From positions 1 through 64,000 of the forward strand of contig JAZQVN010000020.1 in the NCBI GenBank assembly GCA_045631885.1: 64,000 nucleotides of DNA, given 5' to 3'. Shown here one piece after another: positions 44,551 through 52,392 of the stretch (its first letter is position 1; each line of letters starts with the position of its first letter). Position numbers and translations under genes: made by a program. The notes under the pieces are model-generated. The model did not search any database, had not been told where the DNA came from, and worked only from the letters and a program-made list of their open reading frames with translations. Origin of the DNA: CAJOLV01 sp045631885 (GTDB taxonomy: Bacteria; Bacillota_I; Bacilli_A; RFN20; CAG-826).

Positions 44551-45945
44551 CTAAATATCTAAAGGCTTTTCTATCTTCCAGTCACCCATCTCTTTGGTGA
44601 CTTTTTCATACCAACCATTTTCAAAGAAGATACATTTGGTGATATCTTCGTGATAATAGTTAATATCTTTACTATACAAAAGTCCTAACGCTGGGCAACC
44701 ACCTGTACAAGCTTTGTAGTACTGGCAGTTTCCGCATTTATCATTTTCAATAATTTGTTTAAATAATGTCGCTGTCGCTAAATTGAGATAGTCACTTTCA
44801 GTTACTAATTGTTTTAATGGAGTTTTAAATAGATTACCTAGACTGATTTTATGTTCAATAAAGTAACCAGACATTTGTAAACAAGGGACTACTTCACCAC
44901 TAGAAGAGACGGCGATCATCCCTCGATTACCTTTACACATTGGTATACGAATATTAAATTCATCTTTATTACATGCAATAGGAACTAACCCATAAACTTT
45001 ATGTCTTGGGAATAGTCTCATGAACTGCCATATATCGATAATCATTGTTAAATTAGAATGGATATACTCTTTAGAGAACTCCAACATTCTTTGATAATAT
45101 TCTTCAATTGGTAAAGAAGATTGAGGGGAATTCTTTTCCCATCTTGGTGCTTCTGTCGTTCTAATGATTCTCATTTCATAAACACCAAGTTCATCTAATA
45201 GTTTCGCTGTGTCCATCATCACATCGACATTCTTGCGATTAACTTGCACTTGTGCTTTTACTTTAAAACCATTTTTAATACATAACTTAATAGCCTTAAT
45301 TGTGAGATCTTCCGCTTTCGGATTTTGTCTCATCCAGTTATGATAACCAATTCCGTCAAAAGATATTTTAATTAATGGATTGCATCCTAACTTTTTAAAT
45401 TCATCTAGCATGTTTTGATTAATTAATAACCCATTGGTGTTTAATTCAAAGATAAACATATTTCTTTCATAGATAGCTTTAACAATATCTAAGAAACGAC
45501 GATGAACAAGAGGTTCACCTCCGGTGATAGTAAAAGCGTTAACACCAATATCTCTTGCTTGATCTAAGATATCAATGACTTGTTCATATGTTAATTCAGT
45601 ATTAAGAGGAGCGTTATCTTTCGCGTTGAAGCAGTGGAGACAATTAAGATTACATTTACCAGTAATCATTAAATTCATTCTTGGGAAATAGAAATTATCG
45701 TATTCTTTTAATTTAGACCATTCAGAAAGAGTGTCGCCTTCCTGACATTGTTCAATAAAACCTTTTGCTAATAAGTTAGCTAAATATGGATTTGGTTCAA
45801 TATCATGATTTCCATCACAAAGAAGAAGTAGTGACCACTCCTCCTTACTAATTGGAAGTGCACATTCGACATTTTTCGCATATATCGCGCGGTCGACATA
45901 TTTCCATTTTCTTAATGCATATTTACTATTAACTCGATAAAACAA
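44551..45945 (-). CDS. Radical SAM-SPASM protein (putative peptide-modifying enzyme)
   Basis: 464 aa. Begins with TTG at 45945, with AAGGAG 9 bases upstream. Residues 1-80 resemble a peptide-recognition (PqqD-like) domain. The radical SAM core has the CNLNCLHC cluster motif and TITGGEPLVHRRF. The C-terminal SPASM region has C-x-Q-M, CGNCQYYKACTGGCPALG and a final Cys, for auxiliary FeS clusters. Such enzymes install thioether or other links in ribosomal peptides. No obvious precursor is next to it; the nearest precursor-like gene is at 51.5 kb. Confidence 0.85.
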   Translation of the reverse strand: MFYRVNSKYALRKWKYVDRAIYAKNVECALPISKEEWSLLLLCDGNHDIEPNPYLANLLAKGFIEQCQEGDTLSEWSKLKEYDNFYFPRMNLMITGKCNLNCLHCFNAKDNAPLNTELTYEQVIDILDQARDIGVNAFTITGGEPLVHRRFLDIVKAIYERNMFIFELNTNGLLINQNMLDEFKKLGCNPLIKISFDGIGYHNWMRQNPKAEDLTIKAIKLCIKNGFKVKAQVQVNRKNVDVMMDTAKLLDELGVYEMRIIRTTEAPRWEKNSPQSSLPIEEYYQRMLEFSKEYIHSNLTMIIDIWQFMRLFPRHKVYGLVPIACNKDEFNIRIPMCKGNRGMIAVSSSGEVVPCLQMSGYFIEHKISLGNLFKTPLKQLVTESDYLNLATATLFKQIIENDKCGNCQYYKACTGGCPALGLLYSKDINYYHEDITKCIFFENGWYEKVTKEMGDWKIEKPLDI

Positions 45946-46103
45946 GTCTAAGAGCTCCTTAATATTTTATTATATATTAAAGATTGGTGCTTTTACACAT
46001 TTGAAAAGCGTGATTAAGTTAAGAAAGCCTCATAATTTCTGCAAGTATTGTTATATCGATTTTCGTGAAAAACACGCAATTAAGTGGACTTTTAGCGGGA
46101 AAA

Positions 46104-46133
46104 TTAAAAAAGAATGGTTAAAAAACGACCATT
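46104..46133 (-). terminator. Intrinsic terminator after lrgB
   Basis: On the minus strand AATGGT pairs with ACCATT (46133-46128 with 46118-46113), followed by CTTTTTT. Confidence 0.75.
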
Positions 46134-46866
46134 AATTAAATAAAGAAACAATAACCGCGACGAGTACGGTTAATAGACCATTTGTGATAATTGACACTGT
46201 CGCAATCGCGCCAGCTTTTTCTGAATAGTCAAAAGCTTTACTCGTGCCAATCGCGTGAGATGCTGAGCCTAATGCTAAACCAATCGCGATATCATCTTTT
46301 GGTCCAAAAACCTTAATTAATAACGGACCGATGACCGCACCAACAACACCGGTTAACGCCACAACTGTAACAGTGAAGGAAACAAATTCAGAGACACCTA
46401 AAATTGAGCCAATCTCTTTTGCGATTGCCGTGGTCACGCCTCTAGGATATAAGGCGTACATAATACTTTTATCTAAGCCTAATAAGAAACTAAGTCCAAC
46501 AACTGAACCAATAGATGTTAAGGTACCAACAAATGTGGCCACTAAGATTGGTAACCAGTTTTCTTTTAATACATTTCTATTGAGATATAAAGGTACGGCT
46601 AAAGCAACAGTAACTGGGGCTAATAAGATATCGAATATCATCGTGGAGTTTTGATACTTATCTACTTCCGTGGTGATATTGGCTTGATCAACGTTACCAT
46701 TGATAATTAAGACAAGTATTAAGATATAAATAACGATAAAAACAATTGTCCATAGTAATGGATTTAATAATGGTGATTTAAACTTAGCTTTTAAGAAAGC
46801 GAATAAAGTATAAATACCAATCGTGATAAAAAGATAGAAAAGAGGAGAGGTCAATATATCAAACAC
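46132..46866 (-). CDS. lrgB: LrgB-family membrane protein (antiholin-like partner)
   Basis: 244 aa, about seven membrane segments. The LrgB signature region is YALYPRGVTTAIAKEIG...VVALTGVVGAVIGPLLIK and GLALGSASHAIGTSKA. With LrgA it is linked to control of murein hydrolases and, in some species, to pyruvate or acetate transport. Overlaps lrgA by 8 bases. Confidence 0.9.
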   Translation of the reverse strand: MFDILTSPLFYLFITIGIYTLFAFLKAKFKSPLLNPLLWTIVFIVIYILILVLIINGNVDQANITTEVDKYQNSTMIFDILLAPVTVALAVPLYLNRNVLKENWLPILVATFVGTLTSIGSVVGLSFLLGLDKSIMYALYPRGVTTAIAKEIGSILGVSEFVSFTVTVVALTGVVGAVIGPLLIKVFGPKDDIAIGLALGSASHAIGTSKAFDYSEKAGAIATVSIITNGLLTVLVAVIVSLFN

Positions 46867-47251
46867 TATTATTGCCCTCCTTTTTCATCTTTCTTTTATT
46901 TTGTAAATATAAAGTTAATTTGACAGAGTAAAATGTCGCGGTGAAAGAGACGAGGAAGGCCACTAAGATGATAATGGTTAGTTTCCACCAGATTTCACTG
47001 ATGAGTTCTAGTTTATTAAGTATTAATACTGCACCTGGGACAAAGAAGATTCCCATGTTATCGATGAAGAACTTACTCACTTCATCAATTGAGTCTACTT
47101 TCACTAAACCAATTAAAAGGAAGATGAATAAAAGTATCATCCCAATTAAAGAGCCTGGGAAGTTGATTTTCGCTAGGCTAAGTAGGTAGGAAATAAGGAC
47201 ACCTAATAATGAAAAGGCAATTATTAATACTAACTGTTTAAATATCTTCAT
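46859..47251 (-). CDS. lrgA: LrgA/CidA-family holin-like protein
   Basis: 130 aa with four membrane segments and the family core INFPGSLIGMILLFIFLL and FFVPGAVLIL. The extended -10 TGG-TAAAAT ends 8 bases from the ATG and there is no SD, so the mRNA is predicted leaderless. No LytSR two-component genes are adjacent. Confidence 0.88.
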   Translation of the reverse strand: MKIFKQLVLIIAFSLLGVLISYLLSLAKINFPGSLIGMILLFIFLLIGLVKVDSIDEVSKFFIDNMGIFFVPGAVLILNKLELISEIWWKLTIIILVAFLVSFTATFYSVKLTLYLQNKRKMKKEGNNSV

Positions 47252-47358
47252 TTATACTAATTTTACCATAGTAAAAGTTTACTATAAATATATGAAGTTA
47301 ATCAGGTGTTTGTTGTTTAACTTTTGAAGCCATATTCTTATATATCCCAATTAAAAAG

Positions 47359-47637
47359 ATGTATGGATATTTTCCTATATTCCATGAAATGGACTTCTCT
47401 CAAATTATTAATGAATTTAAAAGACTATATTCTTTGAACTCTGTTCTATCTATTTTGTTAACCAATTATGGTTATTCATTGAAATATGTCTCTAAAGAAA
47501 CCGGCATATCTTATAACTCTTTATATAGTTATAAAGAAAGAAGAAGAGATATTAAAAAGATAAATGGTAAGGATGCCTATTTATTAGCAAGTTTATTCAG
47601 AGTAAGGATTGAAACATTGCTTGAATTAAGAGTCTGA
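47359..47637 (+). CDS. Small HTH-like protein
   Basis: 92 aa (or 82 from the ATG at 47389). The C-terminal 60 residues look like an XRE-type HTH (YSLKYVSKETGISYNSLYSYKERRRDIKKINGKDAYLLASLF), but the first part is not recognised. It stands alone between lrgA and a convergent lipoprotein gene. Confidence 0.5.
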   Translation: MYGYFPIFHEMDFSQIINEFKRLYSLNSVLSILLTNYGYSLKYVSKETGISYNSLYSYKERRRDIKKINGKDAYLLASLFRVRIETLLELRV

Positions 47638-47659
47638 TTCTATATTTGTCGATTGGATT

Positions 47660-47684
47660 AGTTTGGTGCCAAACTTGCTTTTTA
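47660..47684 (+). terminator. Probable terminator after the small HTH gene
   Basis: AGTTTGGTGCCAAACT palindrome (47660-47675), then TGCTTTTTA. Confidence 0.6.
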
Positions 47685-49970
47685 TGCGAACAAATCAGAG
47701 AAATTATCCACTAATTCATTTGCGGGGAGTAAGCAAATATTCCCATATTGTTGGAAATCAGAAAAATAAGATAAAGAGAATATAAATTCAAATTCGATGC
47801 CACCTGCTTCAAAAACTTCTTCAAATCTAAAATTGTTTAGTTTTGCTATTTCTTCGTTACTAAATGCTATTTTATAACAACTCTCATCCTTTTCATTTTC
47901 TTCGCATTTTTCAATGTCCAACGCCTTGATTTCCAGGTATTTGCTCTCATGATTGTCGTAGTAAAAAGCGTATAAAGATGACGAACTTAATTGATAAAAA
48001 ATCTCGTCATCGTATTTTGTTAAAAAAGCCACATCAATAACTAGATTGCCATTTTCATCGTGATACAAAGTGGTTTTATCTAAACATTTAACTGGCGTCT
48101 CTTCGTATTCTCCTCTTTTGACAAAAACACCGGGATTAACTGCGGTCAATAGAGATTCAAAGGAATAGATTTTATTGTCATAAACTAAATCACCAGTCAC
48201 ATCATTTGTGTCTTCACCATAATTCAGGCACCAATAATTACGATTTGGATTAGTTATACAAAGTGGAAGAAGATTCATATTTCTCCAACTGGAGGTACTG
48301 CCTGATATGGTGCCAAAAGAAATATCATATTGCCCTTTCATTGCTTTTTTGTAATATACATCACTCCACACGTCGGATACGTAATGAGTAACTTTTAATC
48401 GCAAAGGATTTTCCTCAACATTAAAAGCTTTTTCCAAATCTTCTTTTATATAACGGTGCATAGATTGGATTTGATCTTTCATTTGCCACGATATTTCGAT
48501 TTCAATCTCGTCACCTGATTTGTAAATACCTTGATTGATTAATTCGTTTGAAGCATTTATAAAATGCTTTTTGGCTTTTTCAAAAGAATAACCATAACCA
48601 TCGGTCCCTTCAATTAATTCATTTACGACTTGTTGGTGATAGATTGAATCACGATAAGAAGAATCAGCCGTATAGATTTGATTTTCTGAATCTACAACCA
48701 TTTCATTATGATAGATATCCACTTTGGGATTCATATCGTTTGCCTCCGCTAATCTTACCTTGTCAATCGCATATCTAATCCCCTTTAAGAAATCAGTATT
48801 GGACATTGCTGGTTCAACTTCCCAATAATCTTCTTTAGCGGTTTGACATACATATCCACCCACACCAAAATATCTTTCCCATTCTAATTGGTTACAGGTG
48901 TTTAAATTCAGCTTATAAGAAGGAAAGGAATATTTATCTTCTTTGTGTGTCATTAATGGCAAACCACTTATGAAATGATTGTAAGCATATTTTTCTATAC
49001 ATGCATTTACCTTGAATCTTTCTTCCTCGTCTTCACCCAATTTAATGGCGCCTTCTTGTGGCGTTACCTCGGTGTTATCACTGACAATAACTTCGCAATA
49101 TGTTGATATATCTCCACTTGATACGGTAATTGTGGAACGGCCTTCTTTTACTGCCTTAAGATGACCATTTGAATCAACTGTAACAATATCGTTGTTAGAA
49201 GATTGATAATTAACATTGACATCTATATTACCGATAGTCACTAAATTAGGTATTAAGTCATAATAATCGTATTCTTCGCTTCCGGTGATAAGATAGATAT
49301 ATTCATGTGGTAAATTGATTGCTCTTAAATATGGTTTTTTGATGTGAACAACAAAGTTATAAGTATCTTCGCTATTAAGATGATTAACATGGATATTCAC
49401 TGTTCCTTCGTTTTTGGCTATTAAATAATAAAAATTATTTAAAATTCCTATTTCCACAAGAGAAGGATCATCTGGTGTTAATTTGAAATAACGGATATCT
49501 CTATCATTAGAACCGCTGAGGTGGAAGCTGATGAAATGTTTTTCAGATGATACGACGATTTCATTAAATGGAGTGTCTTTTGTAAAGTAGGCATCAAAAC
49601 TATAAACTGGTTCAGCTTTTTCTACTTGGATTTTAAAAGCCGCTTTGACGTTTCCACTGTTATTTTTATCGTAGGCATATATGTTAGTTATCCCAATGCT
49701 TTTACCAAATAATTCACCCTCATTATCGACTTCTGCGATACTGGTATCATCACTTTCCCAAACCAAATCTTCTAAAGAAGCATTCGCTGGTTCGATGATT
49801 GGTTCTACTTTCATATAACTATTAACTTTCATGTGATAGATATAGTTATCAAAGTGAATTGAAGCGATATTAATCTTAGAATTAGAACAACTGGATAGAC
49901 ACACTAAAGAGATGAATAATCCGAGAATTAATCTAAATAAACGTGTGATGGATTTAATCGCTTTTTTCAT
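47682..49970 (-). CDS. Lipoprotein: bacterial Ig-like domains plus SBP_bac_5-like region
   Basis: About 762 aa from the ATG at 49970. Lipobox VCLSSC. Residues about 45-310 hold Big_2-type Ig domains (WESDDTSIAEVDNEGELFGKS; SSNNDIVTVDSNGHLKAVKEGRST). The second half resembles the C-terminal portion of family 5 peptide-binding proteins (FLKGIRYAIDKVRLAEAN, SFEKAKKHFINASNELI, IKEDLEKAF, MKGQYDISFG). No permease is nearby. A surface receptor or adhesin built from a transport lobe is possible. TATACT ends 6 bases before the ATG and no SD is present. Confidence 0.7.
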   Translation of the reverse strand: MKKAIKSITRLFRLILGLFISLVCLSSCSNSKINIASIHFDNYIYHMKVNSYMKVEPIIEPANASLEDLVWESDDTSIAEVDNEGELFGKSIGITNIYAYDKNNSGNVKAAFKIQVEKAEPVYSFDAYFTKDTPFNEIVVSSEKHFISFHLSGSNDRDIRYFKLTPDDPSLVEIGILNNFYYLIAKNEGTVNIHVNHLNSEDTYNFVVHIKKPYLRAINLPHEYIYLITGSEEYDYYDLIPNLVTIGNIDVNVNYQSSNNDIVTVDSNGHLKAVKEGRSTITVSSGDISTYCEVIVSDNTEVTPQEGAIKLGEDEEERFKVNACIEKYAYNHFISGLPLMTHKEDKYSFPSYKLNLNTCNQLEWERYFGVGGYVCQTAKEDYWEVEPAMSNTDFLKGIRYAIDKVRLAEANDMNPKVDIYHNEMVVDSENQIYTADSSYRDSIYHQQVVNELIEGTDGYGYSFEKAKKHFINASNELINQGIYKSGDEIEIEISWQMKDQIQSMHRYIKEDLEKAFNVEENPLRLKVTHYVSDVWSDVYYKKAMKGQYDISFGTISGSTSSWRNMNLLPLCITNPNRNYWCLNYGEDTNDVTGDLVYDNKIYSFESLLTAVNPGVFVKRGEYEETPVKCLDKTTLYHDENGNLVIDVAFLTKYDDEIFYQLSSSSLYAFYYDNHESKYLEIKALDIEKCEENEKDESCYKIAFSNEEIAKLNNFRFEEVFEAGGIEFEFIFSLSYFSDFQQYGNICLLPANELVDNFSDLFA

Positions 49971-50073
49971 GTCAAAAGTATAATACAAAATTAATAAAAT
50001 TATTAATGTTTTGATAATCAGTTGTCACTGCTTTTATAATGAAAAAACTTAAAAAACTTATAAATTACACCTA

Positions 50074-50254
50074 ATGAACAACGACCCACAATAAAAAATA
50101 TGAAAATGTCAAAAAAGTCTGTGATAAATATAATATCAATATCTCAGATAAAGAATTCCACACAGTGGCGTCTTGGATATTTATCAATAAAGGTCGACCA
50201 AACGAAGAAGACTTCAAACGATTGGATGCCTTCTTGGAAGAAGTGGTTAAATAA
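50074..50254 (+). pseudogene. Small frameshifted or start-less gene
   Basis: From 50078 to the TAA at 50252-50254 one frame reads like a real protein: KKYENVKKVCDKYNINISDK...FINKGRPNEEDFKRLDAFLEEVVK. It has no start codon. The ATG at 50074 is in another frame and meets a stop in the AATAAAAAAT run, so a one-base insertion there would join it. A good terminator follows (50265-50289). Decayed gene or sequencing error in the A-run; function unknown. Confidence 0.45.
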
Positions 50255-50264
50255 AAAGATAAAT

Positions 50265-50289
50265 CCGAAGTTTAAATCTTCGGTTTTTA
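50265..50289 (+). terminator. Intrinsic terminator
   Basis: CCGAAG (50265-50270) pairs with CTTCGG (50278-50283), followed by TTTTT. It ends the small frameshifted gene's unit. Confidence 0.8.
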
Positions 50290-50379
50290 TATGCACTGAA
50301 TACACAATAACAAGTTTTGTTGTTTCAATGTCGAAACAATATAGACTTTTGTGATATGGTTATATATAGAGATAGCAAT

Positions 50380-51411
50380 ATGTCCGCTGATAATAATAGA
50401 AGCCAACATTATAAAACCATCGCGAAAACCTGTTTTACTGCGAACACAATTTATTTGATTTTGCATGCTTTCTATTTGGTTTTATTTATCATCTCTCAAT
50501 TAACTGTGCTTATCATCGTTGATGCGGTTGTTATTGGTCTATATTTACTTTGCTATTTATTACTTAATAAACGAAAATATTACCTCTATGCCTTAATATG
50601 TGGAAACACTTTCTTTGCCTTCATTTCTGTAACCACGGTGATGCTTGGTTTCTCCACAGGATTCCATTTCTATTTAATTGGTTTATGTGTTGTTTCGTTC
50701 TTCACATCATATTTTTCTAAAAACAAAAGCGTTAAAGGTTCTATCATTTGGGTGGGATTATCTTTAGCGATTTATTTAACTTTATATTTAGTCACTGAAT
50801 TCAATCCTCCATATTATGCGATTGATAAATGGTTAGAGGTGACTCTATTTATTACCCACTCCATAGTTATCTTTGGATTTATCGCTTCTTATCTTGTTGT
50901 CTTTATTAAATATGCTTTAACTCTTGAAAATAAGATTATGAACGAATCAAGAACTGATGAATTAACACAAATTAGCAATCGTTATGGTTTGTTTGATTAT
51001 TTTGATCAAGAAGAAGATAAATCATCTTTAGTCCTCGCTTTATTTGATATTGATGATTTTAAAAACATCAATGACATTCATGGACACGCGACTGGTGATG
51101 CAGTATTAAAACAAGTTGCTGATATGATTTCAGAAACATTACACGATTGCTTTGTCTGCCGTTATGGTGGAGAGGAATTCGTTGTCGTTCTTAAAGACGC
51201 GAAAGAAAAACCATATTTCGATCAATTAGAAGATTTAAGAAAACAAATTGAAAAACAAACATTTGAATTTGAAAATGTAAAAATCAATCTAACAATCACT
51301 ATCGGCGCGGCGAAATATCAAAAAGATATCACTTTAGAAAACTGGATTGAAATCGCTGACCAAAAGATGTATTCCGGCAAAAACACCGGCAAAAATAAGA
51401 CGGTTATTTAA
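50380..51411 (+). CDS. Membrane-bound GGDEF diguanylate cyclase
   Basis: 343 aa from the ATG at 50380; upstream ATG at 50356 and an earlier start are possible. Six membrane helices (residues about 20-190), then a GGDEF domain: RTDELTQISNRYG, FDIDDFKNINDIHGHATGD, YGGEEF. It makes cyclic di-GMP from GTP. The product-inhibition I-site RxxD is not present before GGEEF (the sequence is TLHDC). No EAL or PilZ gene lies in the window. Terminator follows. Confidence 0.87.
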   Translation: MSADNNRSQHYKTIAKTCFTANTIYLILHAFYLVLFIISQLTVLIIVDAVVIGLYLLCYLLLNKRKYYLYALICGNTFFAFISVTTVMLGFSTGFHFYLIGLCVVSFFTSYFSKNKSVKGSIIWVGLSLAIYLTLYLVTEFNPPYYAIDKWLEVTLFITHSIVIFGFIASYLVVFIKYALTLENKIMNESRTDELTQISNRYGLFDYFDQEEDKSSLVLALFDIDDFKNINDIHGHATGDAVLKQVADMISETLHDCFVCRYGGEEFVVVLKDAKEKPYFDQLEDLRKQIEKQTFEFENVKINLTITIGAAKYQKDITLENWIEIADQKMYSGKNTGKNKTVI

Positions 51412-51435
51412 AATTTGATAGCGATATTTGAAAAT

Positions 51436-51482
51436 AAAATGCCTCATTTAAACATAAAAAGCTAAAAAGGCATTTTTTTCTT
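51436..51482 (+). terminator. Intrinsic terminator after the GGDEF gene
   Basis: AAAATGCCT (51436-51444) pairs with AGGCATTTT (51468-51476), ending in a T-run. A -10-like TATACT (51485-51490) for the next gene lies right behind. Confidence 0.8.
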
Positions 51483-51514
51483 TTTATACTTTTCTCATAA
51501 GATAGGATACATAC

Positions 51515-51874
51515 ATGGATAAAAGATGTATTTTGCTAAATCATATCAATATGGATATTGTAAGTAGTGGAAGTAATCTTATGAATAGACGTGCACTTTT
51601 AGAAGGTTTAACCAACGAACAACTTGAAAAAGCCCGTGCTTGTAAGAGCAGCGAGGAATTATTAGCATTAGCAGCAGTTGAAGGCGTTGAACTCAATGAC
51701 GAACAATTAGCAGTCGTCAATGGTGGTTGCGCTGAAGCAGACAGACCAAATCTCGGTACCTGCCCAATGTGTAACAGCCCACATGCCAAAGGCAAATTAG
51801 GCTACGACAAGAAGAGCAGAAACGGCTATCAATGTGTCTGTCTTGAATGCGGACATCAATGGTTCCAACTCTAA
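51515..51874 (+). CDS. Nif11-type leader precursor peptide with zinc-ribbon-like core
   Basis: 119 aa (or 97 from the ATG at 51581, nearer the usual Nif11 start). The leader MNRRALLEGLTNEQLEKARA... with SSEELLALAAVEGVELNDEQ ends in VVNGG (Gly70-Gly71), the double-glycine site cut by C39 peptidases. The 48-residue core has six Cys: Cys72, Cys83-x2-Cys86, Cys107 and Cys109-x2-Cys112 with GHQW. The two C-x2-C knuckles look like a zinc ribbon, which is unusual for an exported peptide. The export genes follow after a terminator. Confidence 0.8.
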   Translation: MDKRCILLNHINMDIVSSGSNLMNRRALLEGLTNEQLEKARACKSSEELLALAAVEGVELNDEQLAVVNGGCAEADRPNLGTCPMCNSPHAKGKLGYDKKSRNGYQCVCLECGHQWFQL

Positions 51875-51900
51875 TTTATTAAATTATATTTATTCAAAAT

Positions 51901-51954
51901 AAGCGGTCAAATCGAAAATTCATTTTGTTATGGATAGTGAAACCGCTTTTTTAT
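51901..51954 (+). terminator. Terminator between precursor and export genes
   Basis: AAGCGGT (51901-51907) pairs with ACCGCTT (51942-51948) around a long loop, followed by TTTTTATTTT. It would let the precursor be made in excess over the transporter. Confidence 0.7.
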
Positions 51955-51994
51955 TTTCTTCGTCATAGAGAAAATAAATGATAGAATTATTCTA

Positions 51995-52390
51995 ATGAAA
52001 AAGGACAATCTATCTCAAAAGATCACTAATCCAGAAGATCTAAATAGTTATTTAGAGTCCACGAAACCAATTACTTGGATTATTTTAATTTCCGTCCTTC
52101 TCTGTTTGGCGGGTTTATTCGTTTGGTCTTTTTTAGCAAAGATTACTTATAAAATTAGCGGCACTGCTTTAATTGAAAGTGGTGAAGTTACTTTAAATAT
52201 TGAGCAGAGTAAATTATCCGAATTAAAAGTCGGACAAAAAGTATATATCTCCTCTCAAGAAGGAGAGATTTTAAATATCCAAGAAGATGGTTATCCTATC
52301 ATCTCTACTTTCACATTAGACGACGGTCAATATGACTATTATATAGTCACTAAAGAAATGAGACCTGTTGATTATTTCTTTAACAAATAG
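51995..52390 (+). CDS. NHLM-type membrane-fusion (HlyD-like) protein, short
   Basis: 131 aa. Cytosolic N-terminus, one membrane helix (ITWIILISVLLCLAGLFVWSFLA, about residues 26-48), then a small beta-rich extracytoplasmic part (SELKVGQKVYISSQEGEI). NHLM HlyD proteins are usually about twice as long, so only the barrel-sandwich base remains. The extended -10 TGA-TAGAAT ends 7 bases before the ATG and no SD is present: predicted leaderless. It ends 2 bases before the first ABC gene. Confidence 0.72.
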   Translation: MKKDNLSQKITNPEDLNSYLESTKPITWIILISVLLCLAGLFVWSFLAKITYKISGTALIESGEVTLNIEQSKLSELKVGQKVYISSQEGEILNIQEDGYPIISTFTLDDGQYDYYIVTKEMRPVDYFFNK

Positions 52391-52392
52391 CT

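Noticed and set aside
46010..46135. Short GTG frame with FCKYCY motif, divergent from the radical SAM gene (possible RiPP precursor)
   Set aside because: It has no good ribosome site, and its 3' third coincides with the lrgB terminator on the other strand.
50100..50354. 84-codon frame MKMSKKSVINIIS...
   Set aside because: It is the shadow of the better, protein-like frame ending at 50254 and runs through a terminator hairpin.
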